The position numbers and the translations under genes are program-made. Positions 54,291 to 63,754 of a stretch of 64,000 nt of DNA are shown one piece after another. Origin of the DNA: Aromatoleum toluclasticum ATCC 700605. GTDB lineage: Bacteria; Pseudomonadota; Gammaproteobacteria; Burkholderiales; Rhodocyclaceae. The DNA is taken from NCBI RefSeq assembly GCF_000378245.1, contig NZ_KB899503.1, forward strand, positions 62,001 to 126,000. The letters are read 5' to 3'. The notes beneath the pieces are model-generated. The model was not told where the DNA came from. It was given only the letters and a program-made list of their open reading frames with translations, and did no database searches. Position 1 is the stretch's first letter; the number at the start of each line of letters is the position of its first letter.

Positions 54291-55420
54291 ACTTCGACCT
54301 TTCGGACGAACAGCGCGCGATTCGCGACACCTTCGCGCGCTTCTGCGACGAGCGCATCGCCCCCCAGGCGGCCGCGCTCGACGAAGCGCACGCCTTCCCC
54401 CGGGCGCTGTTCCGCGAGCTCGCCGAGCTCGGCTTCTTCGGCATGCGCTATCCGGAATCGGTCGGCGGTACCGGGCTCGCGCTCACCGAGTTCTGTCTCG
54501 CGCTGACCGAGGTCGCCCGCGGCTCGATGTCGCTCGCCGGGGCGGTCGCGATGCAGTCGCTGATGGGCACGAAGTTCCTGCAGCTCCTCGGCAACCCGGA
54601 CATCGTCGAACGCCTCTTCAAGCCGGCGCTGCGCGGCGACAAAATCGGCGCGATCTGCATGACCGAGCCGAACGCGGGCTCGGACCTCGAGTCGATCGCG
54701 ACGACCGCGACAAAGGTGGACGGCGGCTACGTGATCAACGGGCAGAAGACGTGGATCACCTCCGCGCCGCTCGCCGACTTCTTCACCGTCTTCGCCCGCG
54801 CCGGCGACGAGAAGAAGCTGACGATCTTCCTCGTCGAGAAGGAGTCCCGGGGCCTCGTCGTCGGCCGCGAGATCCACAAGATGGGCGTGTGGGCGCTGCC
54901 GACCTCGGAAGTCGCCTTCAACGACTGCTTTGTGCCTGACAGCCATCGCCTGTCGAAGGAGGAAGGCGACGGCGAAGGGCATCTGCGCAAGACGCTAGCC
55001 GAGATTCGCATCATCACCGGCGCGATGGCGCTCGGTGTCGCGCGGGCGGCGCTCGATGAAGCCGTGCGTTATGCCGGCGAGCGCCAGCAGTTCGGCAAGC
55101 CGATCAACCGCTTCCAGGCGATCCAGCTGAAACTCGCCGAGATGGCGACCGGGCTGGAGGCCGCCACCGCCCTCGTCCACCGCGCCGCATGGCTGTGCGA
55201 CGCGAAGCGCCCGCACCACAAGGAGGCCGCGATGGCGAAGCTCTTCGCGACCGAGACGGCCGCATCGATCTGCGATCAGGCCGCGCGCGTGCTCGCGTCC
55301 TACGGCTACGCGATGGAGTACCCGGTGCAGCGTTACCTGCGCGACGTGCGCTTCACGCTGATCGGCGGCGGCACCAGCGAAATCCTCAAACTCGTCATTG
55401 CGAAGGAGCTCAGCGCATGA
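54287..55420 (+). CDS. iaaF: Acyl-CoA dehydrogenase, probable (2-aminobenzyl)malonyl-CoA dehydrogenase (decarboxylating)
   Basis: A 377-residue acyl-CoA dehydrogenase: FAD-binding MTEPNAGSDL and WITSAP, ERQQFGKPINRFQAIQ, and the C-terminal VQRYLRDVRFTLIGGGTSEI. The usual catalytic Glu in the last block (YEGTSEI in common enzymes) is Gly here. That fits an enzyme that creates the carbanion by decarboxylation and needs no base, as proposed for benzylmalonyl-CoA dehydrogenase. Product would be 2-aminocinnamoyl-CoA and CO2. Start and stop both overlap neighbours by four bases. Confidence 0.87.
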   Translation: MNFDLSDEQRAIRDTFARFCDERIAPQAAALDEAHAFPRALFRELAELGFFGMRYPESVGGTGLALTEFCLALTEVARGSMSLAGAVAMQSLMGTKFLQLLGNPDIVERLFKPALRGDKIGAICMTEPNAGSDLESIATTATKVDGGYVINGQKTWITSAPLADFFTVFARAGDEKKLTIFLVEKESRGLVVGREIHKMGVWALPTSEVAFNDCFVPDSHRLSKEEGDGEGHLRKTLAEIRIITGAMALGVARAALDEAVRYAGERQQFGKPINRFQAIQLKLAEMATGLEAATALVHRAAWLCDAKRPHHKEAAMAKLFATETAASICDQAARVLASYGYAMEYPVQRYLRDVRFTLIGGGTSEILKLVIAKELSA

Positions 55421-55824
55421 ACGACACCACACAACAACGCCGCATCCGCGTGCTGCTCGCGAAGCCGGGTCTCGACGGTCACGACCAGGGCGCGAAAGTG
55501 GTCGCCCGCGCGATGATGGACGCCGGCTTCGAAGTCATCTACACCGGCCTGCGGCAGACGCCGGAACAGGTGAGCCGCATCGCGCTCGACGAGGACGTCG
55601 ACGTGATCGCGCTCTCGTCGATGGCGGGCTCGCACCTGCCCTTCTGCCGCAAGTTGAAGCCACTGCTCGAAGCGAACGGCCTCGACGACAAGCTGTGGAT
55701 GATCGGCGGCAACCTGCCGGCCCAGGACCACGACGCGCTGCGCGAGCTGGGCTTCAAGGGCATCTTCCCGACCGGCTCGAAGCTCGACGCGATCGCAGAT
55801 TACATCCGGGAGAACGCTGCATGA
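55417..55824 (+). CDS. iaaG: B12-binding small subunit of acyl-CoA mutase
   Basis: A 135-residue cobalamin-binding domain: the DxHxxG motif is GLDGHDQGAKVVARAM (His is the lower cobalt ligand), followed by IALSSMAGSHLPFC and WMIGGNLPAQD, GIFPTGSKLDAI. It is the separate small subunit of a methylmalonyl-CoA-mutase-type enzyme; the large subunit follows with a four-base overlap. The pair should interconvert (2-aminophenyl)succinyl-CoA and (2-aminobenzyl)malonyl-CoA. Confidence 0.9.
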   Translation: MNDTTQQRRIRVLLAKPGLDGHDQGAKVVARAMMDAGFEVIYTGLRQTPEQVSRIALDEDVDVIALSSMAGSHLPFCRKLKPLLEANGLDDKLWMIGGNLPAQDHDALRELGFKGIFPTGSKLDAIADYIRENAA

Positions 55825-57434
55825 ACGACCGCGTGCAATCGACCGTGAAACGCGTCACCAACGAATCCGGTCTCGAAGTCCAGCCGCTCTACACCGCCGA
55901 CGACGTCGCGGCGAGCGGCGGCGACGCGATGATCGGCCTGCCCGGGGAATATCCCTTCACGCGAGGCATCCACCGCGAGATGTACCGCAAGCAGCCCTGG
56001 ACGATGCGGCAGTACGCGGGCTTCGGCAATCCTCAGGACACCAACCAGCGCTTCAAGTACCTGATCGCGAACGGGCAGACGGGCCTCAACGTCGCCTTCG
56101 ACCTGCCGACGCAGATCGGCCTCGACTCGGACGACCCGCTCGCGCAGGGCGAGATCGGCCGCGTCGGCATGTCGGTCGACACGCTGCGCGACTTCGAGAT
56201 CGCGTTCGACGGCATCGACCTCGACAAGATCACGGTGTCGATGACGATCAACGGCGCGGCGGCGATCGCGATCGCGATGTACCTCGCGATGGCCGAGAAG
56301 CGCGGCTACGACGTGAAGCAGCTGCGGGGCACCGCGCAGAACGACATCCTCAAGGAGTTCATCGGCCGCGGCACGTGGATCTTCCCGGTCGAGCCGTCGA
56401 TCAAGCTCGTGGGCGACACGATCGAGTACTGCGCCGAGCACGCGCCCAAGTACAGCCCGGTGTCGGTTTGCGGCTACCACATCCGGGAATCCGGGGCGAC
56501 GCCGGCCGAGGAAATGGCCTATGCGTTCTGCATCGCCCGCGCCTACGCGGACGAAGTCATCGCACGCGGCCTGCACGTCGATGAGTTCGCCGGGCGCCTG
56601 TCATACAACTTCAATATCTTCGGCAACCTCTTCGAGCAGGTCTGCAAGTTCCGCGCGGGGCGCAGCTTGTGGGCGAAGATCATGAAGGAGGAATACAAGG
56701 CCGAGAAACCGGGCTCGATGTGGCTGCGCATGATCGCGGCCGGCGGCGGCGGCGGGCTGACCTTCGAACAGCCGGAACTCAACATCGTGCGCGGCGCGTA
56801 CTACGCGCTGATCAGCGCGCTCTCGGGCACGCAGACGATGGCGCTGTGCTCCTACGACGAGGCCTACACGATCCCTACCGAGTATTCCGCGCGTATTTCG
56901 CTGCGCACGATGCAGATTCTCATCGAGGAAATGGGCCTCACCGAGACGGTTGACCCGCTCGGCGGCTCGTACTACGTCGAGACGATGACGAACCAGATGC
57001 GCCAGAAGATGGAAGAGATCATCGCCGAGACCGACGCGCAGGGCGGCATCGTCAAGCTGGTGTCCGAAGGCGCGATCCAGGCCAAGGTCTCCGCGCAGGC
57101 GTACAGGATGCAGCGCGACATCGAGAGCGGCAAGTTCCCGAAGGTCGGCGTCAATTGCTACCGCAACGACCAGGAAGACGAGCATCCGGTCGAATTCCAC
57201 GCTTACAACGAGGACGACGCACGCGTGCAGGTCGAGTCGCTGAACCGCGTGCGCGCCGAACGCGATGCGGCACGGGTGACGCGTGCGCTTGCCGCGGTGG
57301 GCGATGCGGCGCGGGCCGGCACGAACGTCATGCCGGCGATCGTCGAGGCGGTGAAGGCCTACGCGAGCGTCGGGGAGATCACGCAGGAACTGGTGAAAGT
57401 GTTCGGACGGTACCAGGAACCGATCCGCTTCTGA
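55821..57434 (+). CDS. iaaH: Large subunit of B12-dependent acyl-CoA mutase
   Basis: A 537-residue TIM-barrel catalytic subunit. The substrate-side residues are visible: PWTMRQYAGFG (Tyr equal to Tyr89 of Propionibacterium methylmalonyl-CoA mutase), GTAQNDILKEFIGRGTW (Arg equal to Arg207, binding the free carboxylate). Tyr plus Arg mark a dicarboxylic acyl-CoA substrate and exclude isobutyryl- or 2-hydroxyisobutyryl-CoA types. The position of Ser114 is Asn (GLNVAFDLP), which may reshape the pocket for an aryl group. Context points to the indoleacetate pathway rather than propionate use. Confidence 0.9.
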   Translation: MNDRVQSTVKRVTNESGLEVQPLYTADDVAASGGDAMIGLPGEYPFTRGIHREMYRKQPWTMRQYAGFGNPQDTNQRFKYLIANGQTGLNVAFDLPTQIGLDSDDPLAQGEIGRVGMSVDTLRDFEIAFDGIDLDKITVSMTINGAAAIAIAMYLAMAEKRGYDVKQLRGTAQNDILKEFIGRGTWIFPVEPSIKLVGDTIEYCAEHAPKYSPVSVCGYHIRESGATPAEEMAYAFCIARAYADEVIARGLHVDEFAGRLSYNFNIFGNLFEQVCKFRAGRSLWAKIMKEEYKAEKPGSMWLRMIAAGGGGGLTFEQPELNIVRGAYYALISALSGTQTMALCSYDEAYTIPTEYSARISLRTMQILIEEMGLTETVDPLGGSYYVETMTNQMRQKMEEIIAETDAQGGIVKLVSEGAIQAKVSAQAYRMQRDIESGKFPKVGVNCYRNDQEDEHPVEFHAYNEDDARVQVESLNRVRAERDAARVTRALAAVGDAARAGTNVMPAIVEAVKAYASVGEITQELVKVFGRYQEPIRF

Positions 57435-57444
57435 GGAACGATCA

Positions 57445-58311
57445 ATGACAGCAATCGAAAGATATGCCGCGCCGCAGAGCCTCGATGAGGCGCTCGGCAT
57501 CCTGCAGCAGGGCGAAGTGACGATACTGGCCGGCGGCACCGATCTGATGCCGCAGACCAAGGCCGGCCGCGTCGCGTTCAAGCCGACGCTGATGAACATC
57601 GGCCGTGTCGCCGGACTGAAGGGCGTGACGCTCGACGGCCAGCACCTGCGCATCGGCGCGCTCACCACGATCAGCGAGCTCCTCCGCGATCCGCTCGTCG
57701 CGCAGCACGCACCGGTGCTCGCCGAGGCCTGCGATCACTTCGCGAGCGACCAGATCCGCAACGCGGGCACGCTCGGCGGCAACATCAACAACGCCTCGCC
57801 CGCGGGTGACACCCTCGTACCGCTGATCGTGCTCGACACGGAAGTCGAGCTCGCATCGAAGCCGAACGGCTCGGTCGCGACGCGTCGCATGCCGCTCGCC
57901 GAGTTCTTCACCGGCCCGGGCAGGACCAAGCGCAACGCGAACGAGCTGCTGACCGCGGTGCGCATCCCGCTGCCGAAACCGGGTCACGTCGCGCGCTTCT
58001 ACAAGTTCGGCACGCGCCCCGCGCTCGACATCTCGACGATCTCGATCGGCATCGCCGGCGTCATGCGCGACGGCACGCTCACGAACACCCGCGTCGCGTT
58101 CGGCGCCGTCGCCCCGACGCCGGTACGCGCGCCGCGCACCGAAGCCGCGCTCGAAGGCCGCCGTCTCGACGCCGGAGCGATCGAAGCCGCCGCCGACGCC
58201 GCGCGCGACGAGGTGAACCCGATCGACGATATCCGCGCGAGCGCCTGGTACCGCAAGGAACTGATCCATAACATGACCAAGAGGATGCTCGACCATGTCG
58301 CTCAAGCATGA
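57445..58311 (+). CDS. Molybdenum hydroxylase FAD subunit
   Basis: A 288-residue FAD-binding protein of the xanthine dehydrogenase/CO dehydrogenase family: TILAGGTDLMPQTKAG (about 31) and the second flavin contact IRNAGTLGGNINNASPAGD (about 108). It lacks the [4Fe-4S]-binding insert found in 4-hydroxybenzoyl-CoA reductase beta subunits, so it should act as a normal hydroxylating dehydrogenase. The order FAD, [2Fe-2S], Mo resembles hcrBCA. It starts ten bases after the mutase gene with GAGGAACGATCA upstream. Remembered order would make this iaaI. Confidence 0.88.
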   Translation: MTAIERYAAPQSLDEALGILQQGEVTILAGGTDLMPQTKAGRVAFKPTLMNIGRVAGLKGVTLDGQHLRIGALTTISELLRDPLVAQHAPVLAEACDHFASDQIRNAGTLGGNINNASPAGDTLVPLIVLDTEVELASKPNGSVATRRMPLAEFFTGPGRTKRNANELLTAVRIPLPKPGHVARFYKFGTRPALDISTISIGIAGVMRDGTLTNTRVAFGAVAPTPVRAPRTEAALEGRRLDAGAIEAAADAARDEVNPIDDIRASAWYRKELIHNMTKRMLDHVAQA

Positions 58312-58768
58312 CATCGAATTCACTCTGAACGGCGTCACAAAAAGGCTCACCGTCGACGTCACGATGAACGCGCTCGACATGCTGCGCGACGTCGTCGGGC
58401 TGACCGGCACGAAGTACGGCTGTGGCGAGGGCGAGTGCGGCGCGTGCACCGTTCGCGTCGATGGCGAGACGCGCAATTCCTGCCTGATGTTCGCGGTCGA
58501 TCTCGACGGCCGGGACATCGTCACGATCGAGGGCCTCGCCGCCGATCCGAAAGCGGACGCGCTGCGCGACGCCTTCGTCGAGCACGGCGCGGTGCAGTGC
58601 GGCTTCTGCACGCCCGGCATGGTCATGCAGGCGGCGCACATTCTCGACACGAATCCGGACGCGGACGCCAACGCGATCAAGCGCGGCCTCGAAGGGAACC
58701 TGTGCCGCTGCACCGGCTACAAGAAGATCGTCGACGCGGTCGAATCCGCGTGCTGCGGCGGGCGATGA
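58295..58768 (+). CDS. Molybdenum hydroxylase [2Fe-2S] subunit
   Basis: A 157-residue protein with two [2Fe-2S] clusters: plant-ferredoxin type in GCGEGECGACTV plus NSCLMFAV, and the helical second cluster in VQCGFCTPGMVMQAA and NLCRCTGYKKIV. It passes electrons from the molybdenum site to FAD. It overlaps the FAD subunit gene by 17 bases, which supports tight coupling. Remembered order would make this iaaJ. Confidence 0.93.
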   Translation: MSLKHDIEFTLNGVTKRLTVDVTMNALDMLRDVVGLTGTKYGCGEGECGACTVRVDGETRNSCLMFAVDLDGRDIVTIEGLAADPKADALRDAFVEHGAVQCGFCTPGMVMQAAHILDTNPDADANAIKRGLEGNLCRCTGYKKIVDAVESACCGGR

Positions 58769-58781
58769 GGAGAACGACAGC

Positions 58782-61190
58782 ATGAACGTCGCAGAAAAAC
58801 CCGTGATCGCACCCGAATCCCTGATCGGCCAGCGCATCCAGAAGAAGGACGCACCCGAAAAGGCCGCCGGCAAGACGCGCTACATCCAGGACATGATCGT
58901 GCCGGGCGTGCTGCACGCGAAGATCCTGCGCTCGTCGCGCGTGCATGCCAAGATCAAGAGCATCGACACCTCCGCGGCGAAGGCGCTGCCGGGCGTCCAT
59001 GTCGTCCTCACCGCGGCGGACGTGCCCGACCAGCAGCCGATCGGCGTCGCACGCGACCATCTGCCGCTGAAGGGCGAACGCGTGCGCAGCCTGCGCGACG
59101 AGATCGCCGCGGTCGCCGCCGACAGCGAGGAGATCGCCGAGGCGGCCTTGCGCCTGATCCGCGTCGAATACGAGGATCTGCCGATCGTCGCCACGCCCGA
59201 GGACGCAATCAAGCCGGGCGCGCCGCTGATCCACCCTGTCCCGCTCGCCGCCGACGGCCAGCCGAAGGCGCTGCCACCGAAGACGCCGATCGCATTCGCA
59301 GGCAAACCCGACAACATCGCGATGCGCTTCGACTACACGCACGGCGACGTCGCGCAGGCCGAAGCCGAGTCCGACGTGGTCGTCGAGGACACGTTCCAGC
59401 TGCATTACGTGACGCACTGCTGCATGGGCGTATCGGGCGTCATCGCCGAGTTCGACGCCTCCGGCAACCTGCTGATGTATTCGAACACGCAGGTGCCCTT
59501 CCTGCACAAGCGCGAGTTCGCCGAGTACCTGAACATCGACCCGAGCCGCGTGCGCATCATCCAGCCCCCGATCGGCGGCGGCTTCGGCTCCAAGCTCGAT
59601 ATCTACCCCTTCGAGGTCATCTGCATCTTCCTCGCACGCGCCGCGAAGCGCCCCGTGAAGATGGTTTTTACGCGCGAGGAGGAGTTTCTTGCGTCGCCGA
59701 CGCGCCAGCCGGTGCTCTTGACGCTGCGCTCAGGCTGCAAGAAGGACGGCACGCTGACCTTCCGCCAGGTCCATACGCTGCACGACAACGGCGCCTACAC
59801 GTCGTGGGGCGCGACCACGCCCTTCGTGATGATGCAGACCTTCTCGTCGCTGTACCGCGTGCCGGCCTGCGACTACCACACGACCGTCGTCTACACGAAC
59901 AACCCGTACGCCGGCTCCTTCCGCGGCTACGGCAACCTGCAGGCGACCTTCGCCATCGAGCAGCACATGGACATGCTGGCCGAGAAGATCGGCATGGACC
60001 CGCTCAATTTCCGCATCAAGAACGCGCAGGACGCCGGCGAAGTCACCGGCCAGGGCATGAGCTTCAAGAGCTGCGGCTTCAAGGAGTGCCTGACGACCGC
60101 CGCCGAGCGCAGCGACTACCGGAAGAAGCACGCCGACAACCTCGCCAACCGCGACGCGCCGGGACCGGTGAAACGCGGCATCGGCATGGCGTCGATGCTG
60201 CACGTGGGCGGCGGCGCGAAGATCTACCCGTCGGACGGCTGCGGCACCATCCTCAAGCTCGACGACTTCGCGAACGTCACGCTCATCACCGGCGCATCCG
60301 AGATCGGACAGGGCTCGGAGACGGTCCTGTCGCAGCTCGTCTGCGAGGAGCTGGGGCTGCCGATCTCGGCGGTCACCGTCGTCAATAACGACACCGCGAT
60401 CACCCCGTGGGACGTCGGCGTGCATGCGAGCCGCACGACCTTCATCGCCGGCAACTCGGCGATCGGCGCGGCGCGCAAGGCGAAGGCGAAGATCCTCGCG
60501 GCGGCGGCGAAGAAGCACGGCTGCGACGAGGCGATGCTCGACCTGCGCGGCGGCTTCGTCGTCGTCGCCGAGACCGGCGAGCCCGTGGTCGAGCTCGCAC
60601 GCCTGATGCGGAACCTCCACTTCTCCGACAAGGCCGAGCTCGTCATGACGACCTTCTATTACGAGCCGCCGAGCGTGCACCAGGACAAGGGCTTCAAGGG
60701 CGACGTGTCGGCCGCGTACGCGTGGGCGACGCAGGTCGTCGAAGTCGAGGTCGATACCGACACCGGCATCGTCAAGATGACGAAAGTCACCGGCACGCAC
60801 GACGTCGGCCGCGTGCTGAACCGCCTCGGCCTCGAAGGCCAGATCGAAGGCGGCGTCGTCATGGGCCAGGGTTACGCGCTGACCGAGAACCTGATCGTCG
60901 AAAACGGCGTCACGCGCAACCCGAACTTCCGCGACTACAAGCTCGTGACCGCGCCGGAGATTCCGGAGATGGACATCACCTTCGTCGAGTCCATGGATGG
61001 CGAAGGCCCGCAGGGCGCGAAGGGCGTCGGCGAAGCGCCGTCGATCTGCATCGCCGCGGCGGCCGCGAACGCGATCTACAACGCGACCGGGGTGCGCATC
61101 TTCGGCCTGCCCTTCACGCCGGAAGCGGTGTACCGGGCGCTGCGCGGCAAGGCCGAAAAGCCCAACTGGCAAGCGTGGAAATCGGCATGA
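58782..61190 (+). CDS. Molybdenum hydroxylase large (molybdopterin) subunit
   Basis: An 802-residue Mo-cofactor subunit. Cofactor-binding blocks are [15 protein letters not shown] (about 266), [19 protein letters not shown] (about 380), [13 protein letters not shown] (about 507) and the catalytic Glu loop [20 protein letters not shown] (about 745). With the two preceding genes it forms a hydroxylase that inserts a water-derived oxygen without O2; in this cluster the expected target is carbon 2 of the indole ring, giving an oxindole. Its stop overlaps the CoA transferase start (ATGA). Remembered order would make this iaaK. Confidence 0.9.
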   Translation: MNVAEKPVIAPESLIGQRIQKKDAPEKAAGKTRYIQDMIVPGVLHAKILRSSRVHAKIKSIDTSAAKALPGVHVVLTAADVPDQQPIGVARDHLPLKGERVRSLRDEIAAVAADSEEIAEAALRLIRVEYEDLPIVATPEDAIKPGAPLIHPVPLAADGQPKALPPKTPIAFAGKPDNIAMRFDYTHGDVAQAEAESDVVVEDTFQLHYVTHCCMGVSGVIAEFDASGNLLMYSNTQVPFLHKREFAEYLNIDPSRVRIIQPPIGGGFGSKLDIYPFEVICIFLARAAKRPVKMVFTREEEFLASPTRQPVLLTLRSGCKKDGTLTFRQVHTLHDNGAYTSWGATTPFVMMQTFSSLYRVPACDYHTTVVYTNNPYAGSFRGYGNLQATFAIEQHMDMLAEKIGMDPLNFRIKNAQDAGEVTGQGMSFKSCGFKECLTTAAERSDYRKKHADNLANRDAPGPVKRGIGMASMLHVGGGAKIYPSDGCGTILKLDDFANVTLITGASEIGQGSETVLSQLVCEELGLPISAVTVVNNDTAITPWDVGVHASRTTFIAGNSAIGAARKAKAKILAAAAKKHGCDEAMLDLRGGFVVVAETGEPVVELARLMRNLHFSDKAELVMTTFYYEPPSVHQDKGFKGDVSAAYAWATQVVEVEVDTDTGIVKMTKVTGTHDVGRVLNRLGLEGQIEGGVVMGQGYALTENLIVENGVTRNPNFRDYKLVTAPEIPEMDITFVESMDGEGPQGAKGVGEAPSICIAAAAANAIYNATGVRIFGLPFTPEAVYRALRGKAEKPNWQAWKSA

Positions 61191-62383
61191 AGCGCCGCAC
61201 CGTACTCTCTATGGAGCAGGCGTTGTCGATGCCCTACGCGACGCTGCGCTTCGCGCAGCTCGGCTGGCGCGTCATCCGCATCGAATCGACGCCGGCCGGC
61301 GACGGCCTGCCCGGCGACCCGAACCGCTATATCGGCGGCACGGTCGCCGACGACGACCGGCGCACCTACTTCATCGCACCGAACGTCGGCAAGGAAGCGA
61401 TCGCGCTCAACCTCAAGGAGCCCGACGGCCAGGCGCTGCTGCGGCGCCTCATCGTCGAGCTCGACGTCGATGTCTTCTGCTGCAACACCGTGCCGCGCCG
61501 CTACAAGCAGCTCGGCATCGACTACGAGACCTTGAGCGCGGCGAAGCCGGAACTGATCTGGGCCGGGATCTCGGCGATGGGCCCCGACTACCCGGACGCG
61601 CCCGGCTACGACCCCGTGATCCAGGCGATGGCGGGCTACATGGAGCTCACCGGCCCCGCCGACGGGCCGCCAACCCTCGCCGGCGTGCCGATCATCGACC
61701 TGAAGGCGGGCGACGAGGTCTATGCGAACGTGATGATGGCGCTGCTCGAACGTGCCGAGAGCGGCAAGGGAACGCGCATCGACGTGTCGATGCTGCAGGC
61801 CGCGGCGTCCTGGCTTATCACGACGCTGCCGCTCATCGACTTCGACTGCCAGCCGTCCGAGATCACGCGCTGCGGAAACGAGCACCGCAAGTTCATCCCG
61901 ACGAACGTCTATCCGACCGCCGACGGCTTCATTTACATGGCGATCGGCAGCGACGTGCAGTGGAAGCGGCTTTCCGCCATCCCCAAGTTCGCGGCGATCG
62001 GCAATGCCGTACGTGCGACCAACGAGGGGCGGCACCGCGACCGCGATTCGATCCACCGCGACGTCGCCGCCGTCACGAGCCGCTATCCGACTACCGAGAT
62101 CGCTGCGGACTTCCGCGACGCCACGATCCCCCACGCGCCGATCCACGACATACCGGCCGTGCGCGACATGGACGCGATCCGGCGACGGCTGACGACGACG
62201 CGCATGCCCGGCGGCAAGCTCGTGCATATGCAGCCCATGGCGGTCGATGTCGCCGGAGCCGATGGTGGAGAGCTGCCGTTTCCGCCGCGCTACGGCCAGC
62301 ACACGGATGCCGTGCTGCGCGAGGCCGGATGCAGCGATGTCGAGATCGGGCTGCTCCATGCGAGAGGGATCATCGCCGGCTGA
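61187..62383 (+). CDS. iaaL: Family III CoA transferase
   Basis: A 398-residue CaiB/BaiF-type CoA transferase: [19 protein letters not shown] at the N-terminus, [18 protein letters not shown], and [20 protein letters not shown] with the probable catalytic Asp, then [14 protein letters not shown]. In Aromatoleum, IaaL moves CoA between carboxylates to give the (2-aminophenyl)succinyl-CoA isomer used by the mutase. The ATG overlaps the stop of the molybdenum subunit; the long open frame upstream is an antiparallel-like shadow of that gene. Confidence 0.87.
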   Translation: MKRRTVLSMEQALSMPYATLRFAQLGWRVIRIESTPAGDGLPGDPNRYIGGTVADDDRRTYFIAPNVGKEAIALNLKEPDGQALLRRLIVELDVDVFCCNTVPRRYKQLGIDYETLSAAKPELIWAGISAMGPDYPDAPGYDPVIQAMAGYMELTGPADGPPTLAGVPIIDLKAGDEVYANVMMALLERAESGKGTRIDVSMLQAAASWLITTLPLIDFDCQPSEITRCGNEHRKFIPTNVYPTADGFIYMAIGSDVQWKRLSAIPKFAAIGNAVRATNEGRHRDRDSIHRDVAAVTSRYPTTEIAADFRDATIPHAPIHDIPAVRDMDAIRRRLTTTRMPGGKLVHMQPMAVDVAGADGGELPFPPRYGQHTDAVLREAGCSDVEIGLLHARGIIAG

Positions 62384-62538
62384 GTCCGGGCGCTACATCG
62401 TCATGCGGCGCCCCACCGGGAGGGGCGCCGCCCTCGACTCACCAAGCCCGGAATCCATCGACGGCGAGAGGAGCGCACGGAGCCCATCCGCGCGCGACAA
62501 GAGACCCCCGTGGTCCACATCGTAGGAGACACCAGAAC

Positions 62539-63687
62539 ATGAAGACACTTGGCATTCGGTTGGCGCTGTCCGGGCTCGTGCTGGCTGCGTCGCTGTCGGC
62601 GCACGCCCAACTCAGGATAGGCGTCGTGTCGTCGGCGACCGGCCCGATCGCGCTGGTCGGCATTCCGCAGAAGAACACGGTGCAGCTGCTGCCGGCGAAG
62701 ATCGGTGAGCTCACGGTCGAGTACATCGCGCTCGACGACGCGAGCGATCCCACCGCCTCCGTCACCGCCGTGAAGAAGCTGATCTCGGAGCAGAACGTCG
62801 ACGCCATCATCGGCCCCTCCGGCTCGCCCAACGCGATGGGCGTGATCCAGTTCGTCGCCGATGCGGGCGTGCCGCTCCTCGCCCCGGTCGGCACCGCGGC
62901 CGTCGTGACGCCGATGGACGACAAGAAAAAGTGGGTGTTCAAGACCACCCAGAACGACGACATCATCGCCCGCGCGCTCGTCGAGCACATGGTAAAGGCC
63001 AACGTGAAGACGGTCGGCTTCATCGGTGTCGGCGACCCCTATGGTGAGAACTGGTACAAGGTGTTCTCGGGACTCGCCGACAAGAACGGCATCCAGATCG
63101 TCGCCAACGAGCGCTTCCAGCGCCAGGATGCGTCGGTCACCGGCCAGAGCCTGAAGATCCTCGGCGCGAAACCGGACGCGGTGCTCGTCGCCGCCGCCGG
63201 CGGGCCGGCGGTGCTGCCGCAGACCACCCTCGTCGAGCAGGGCTACAAGGGCCAGATCTATCAGACCCACGGAGCCGCCCTGCCCGACTTCCTCAAGCTT
63301 GGCGGCAAGAAGGTCGAAGGCACGATCCTCGCCGCGAGCCTGATGCTGGTGCTGCCCGAGATCGCCGACACCCACCCGTCGAAGAAGATCGCCGCCGACT
63401 ACATCGCCGCGTACGAGAAGGCCCACGGCACCCGCCCCGCCACCTTCGGCGCCAACGTCTTCGACGCCGGCCTGCTCCTGCAGCGGGCGGTACCCGCCGC
63501 GGCGAAGGTCGCCAAGCCCGGCACGAAGGAGTTCCGCGCCGCGCTGCGCGACAGCCTCGAGCAGACCCGCGAGCTCGTCGGCACCCAGGGCATCTACAAC
63601 ATGAGCACGACCGACCACAGCGGCTTCGACGAGCGCGGACGCGTCCTCATCGCCGTCAGGGACGGCAACTGGACCTTGGCGAAATAA
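62539..63687 (+). CDS. Periplasmic substrate-binding protein (Leu/Ile/Val-binding type)
   Basis: A 382-residue binding protein with signal peptide (GLVLAASLSAHAQ, cleavage after HAQ or SAHA). The fold is type I (Peripla_BP_6): LRIGVVSSATGPIALVG, IIGPSGSPNAMGVIQF, GDPYGENWYKVFSGLADKNG. TAGGAGAC lies upstream of the ATG. It is the last gene of the operon and would bind an aromatic acid for ABC uptake, plausibly indoleacetate. No permease or ATPase genes follow; the liv genes at the other end of the window are 60 kb away. Confidence 0.9.
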   Translation: MKTLGIRLALSGLVLAASLSAHAQLRIGVVSSATGPIALVGIPQKNTVQLLPAKIGELTVEYIALDDASDPTASVTAVKKLISEQNVDAIIGPSGSPNAMGVIQFVADAGVPLLAPVGTAAVVTPMDDKKKWVFKTTQNDDIIARALVEHMVKANVKTVGFIGVGDPYGENWYKVFSGLADKNGIQIVANERFQRQDASVTGQSLKILGAKPDAVLVAAAGGPAVLPQTTLVEQGYKGQIYQTHGAALPDFLKLGGKKVEGTILAASLMLVLPEIADTHPSKKIAADYIAAYEKAHGTRPATFGANVFDAGLLLQRAVPAAAKVAKPGTKEFRAALRDSLEQTRELVGTQGIYNMSTTDHSGFDERGRVLIAVRDGNWTLAK

Positions 63688-63730
63688 GGTCGCCGCCCGG
63701 CCGAACCGTTACGGCCCGGCCGGAAAAGGA

Positions 63731-63754
63731 AAAGGGGGCGTATGCCCCCTTTTT
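63731..63754. terminator. Bidirectional intrinsic terminator
   Basis: AAAGGGGGC-GTAT-GCCCCCTTT followed by TT on the plus strand, and preceded by A-rich sequence that gives a U-tract on the minus strand. It separates the binding protein gene from the convergent AraC gene and marks the end of the long plus-strand catabolic operon. Confidence 0.92.

Noticed and set aside
55417-57434. Housekeeping methylmalonyl-CoA mutase or 2-hydroxyisobutyryl-CoA mutase
   Set aside because: The active-site Tyr and Arg exclude the 2-hydroxyisobutyryl type (Ile and Gln expected). The coupling to aromatic-pathway genes argues against propionate metabolism, although the sequence alone does not exclude it fully.
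57445-61190. 4-hydroxybenzoyl-CoA reductase
   Set aside because: Same subunit order, but the FAD subunit lacks the insert for the extra [4Fe-4S] cluster and the genes are embedded in the indoleacetate-like operon.
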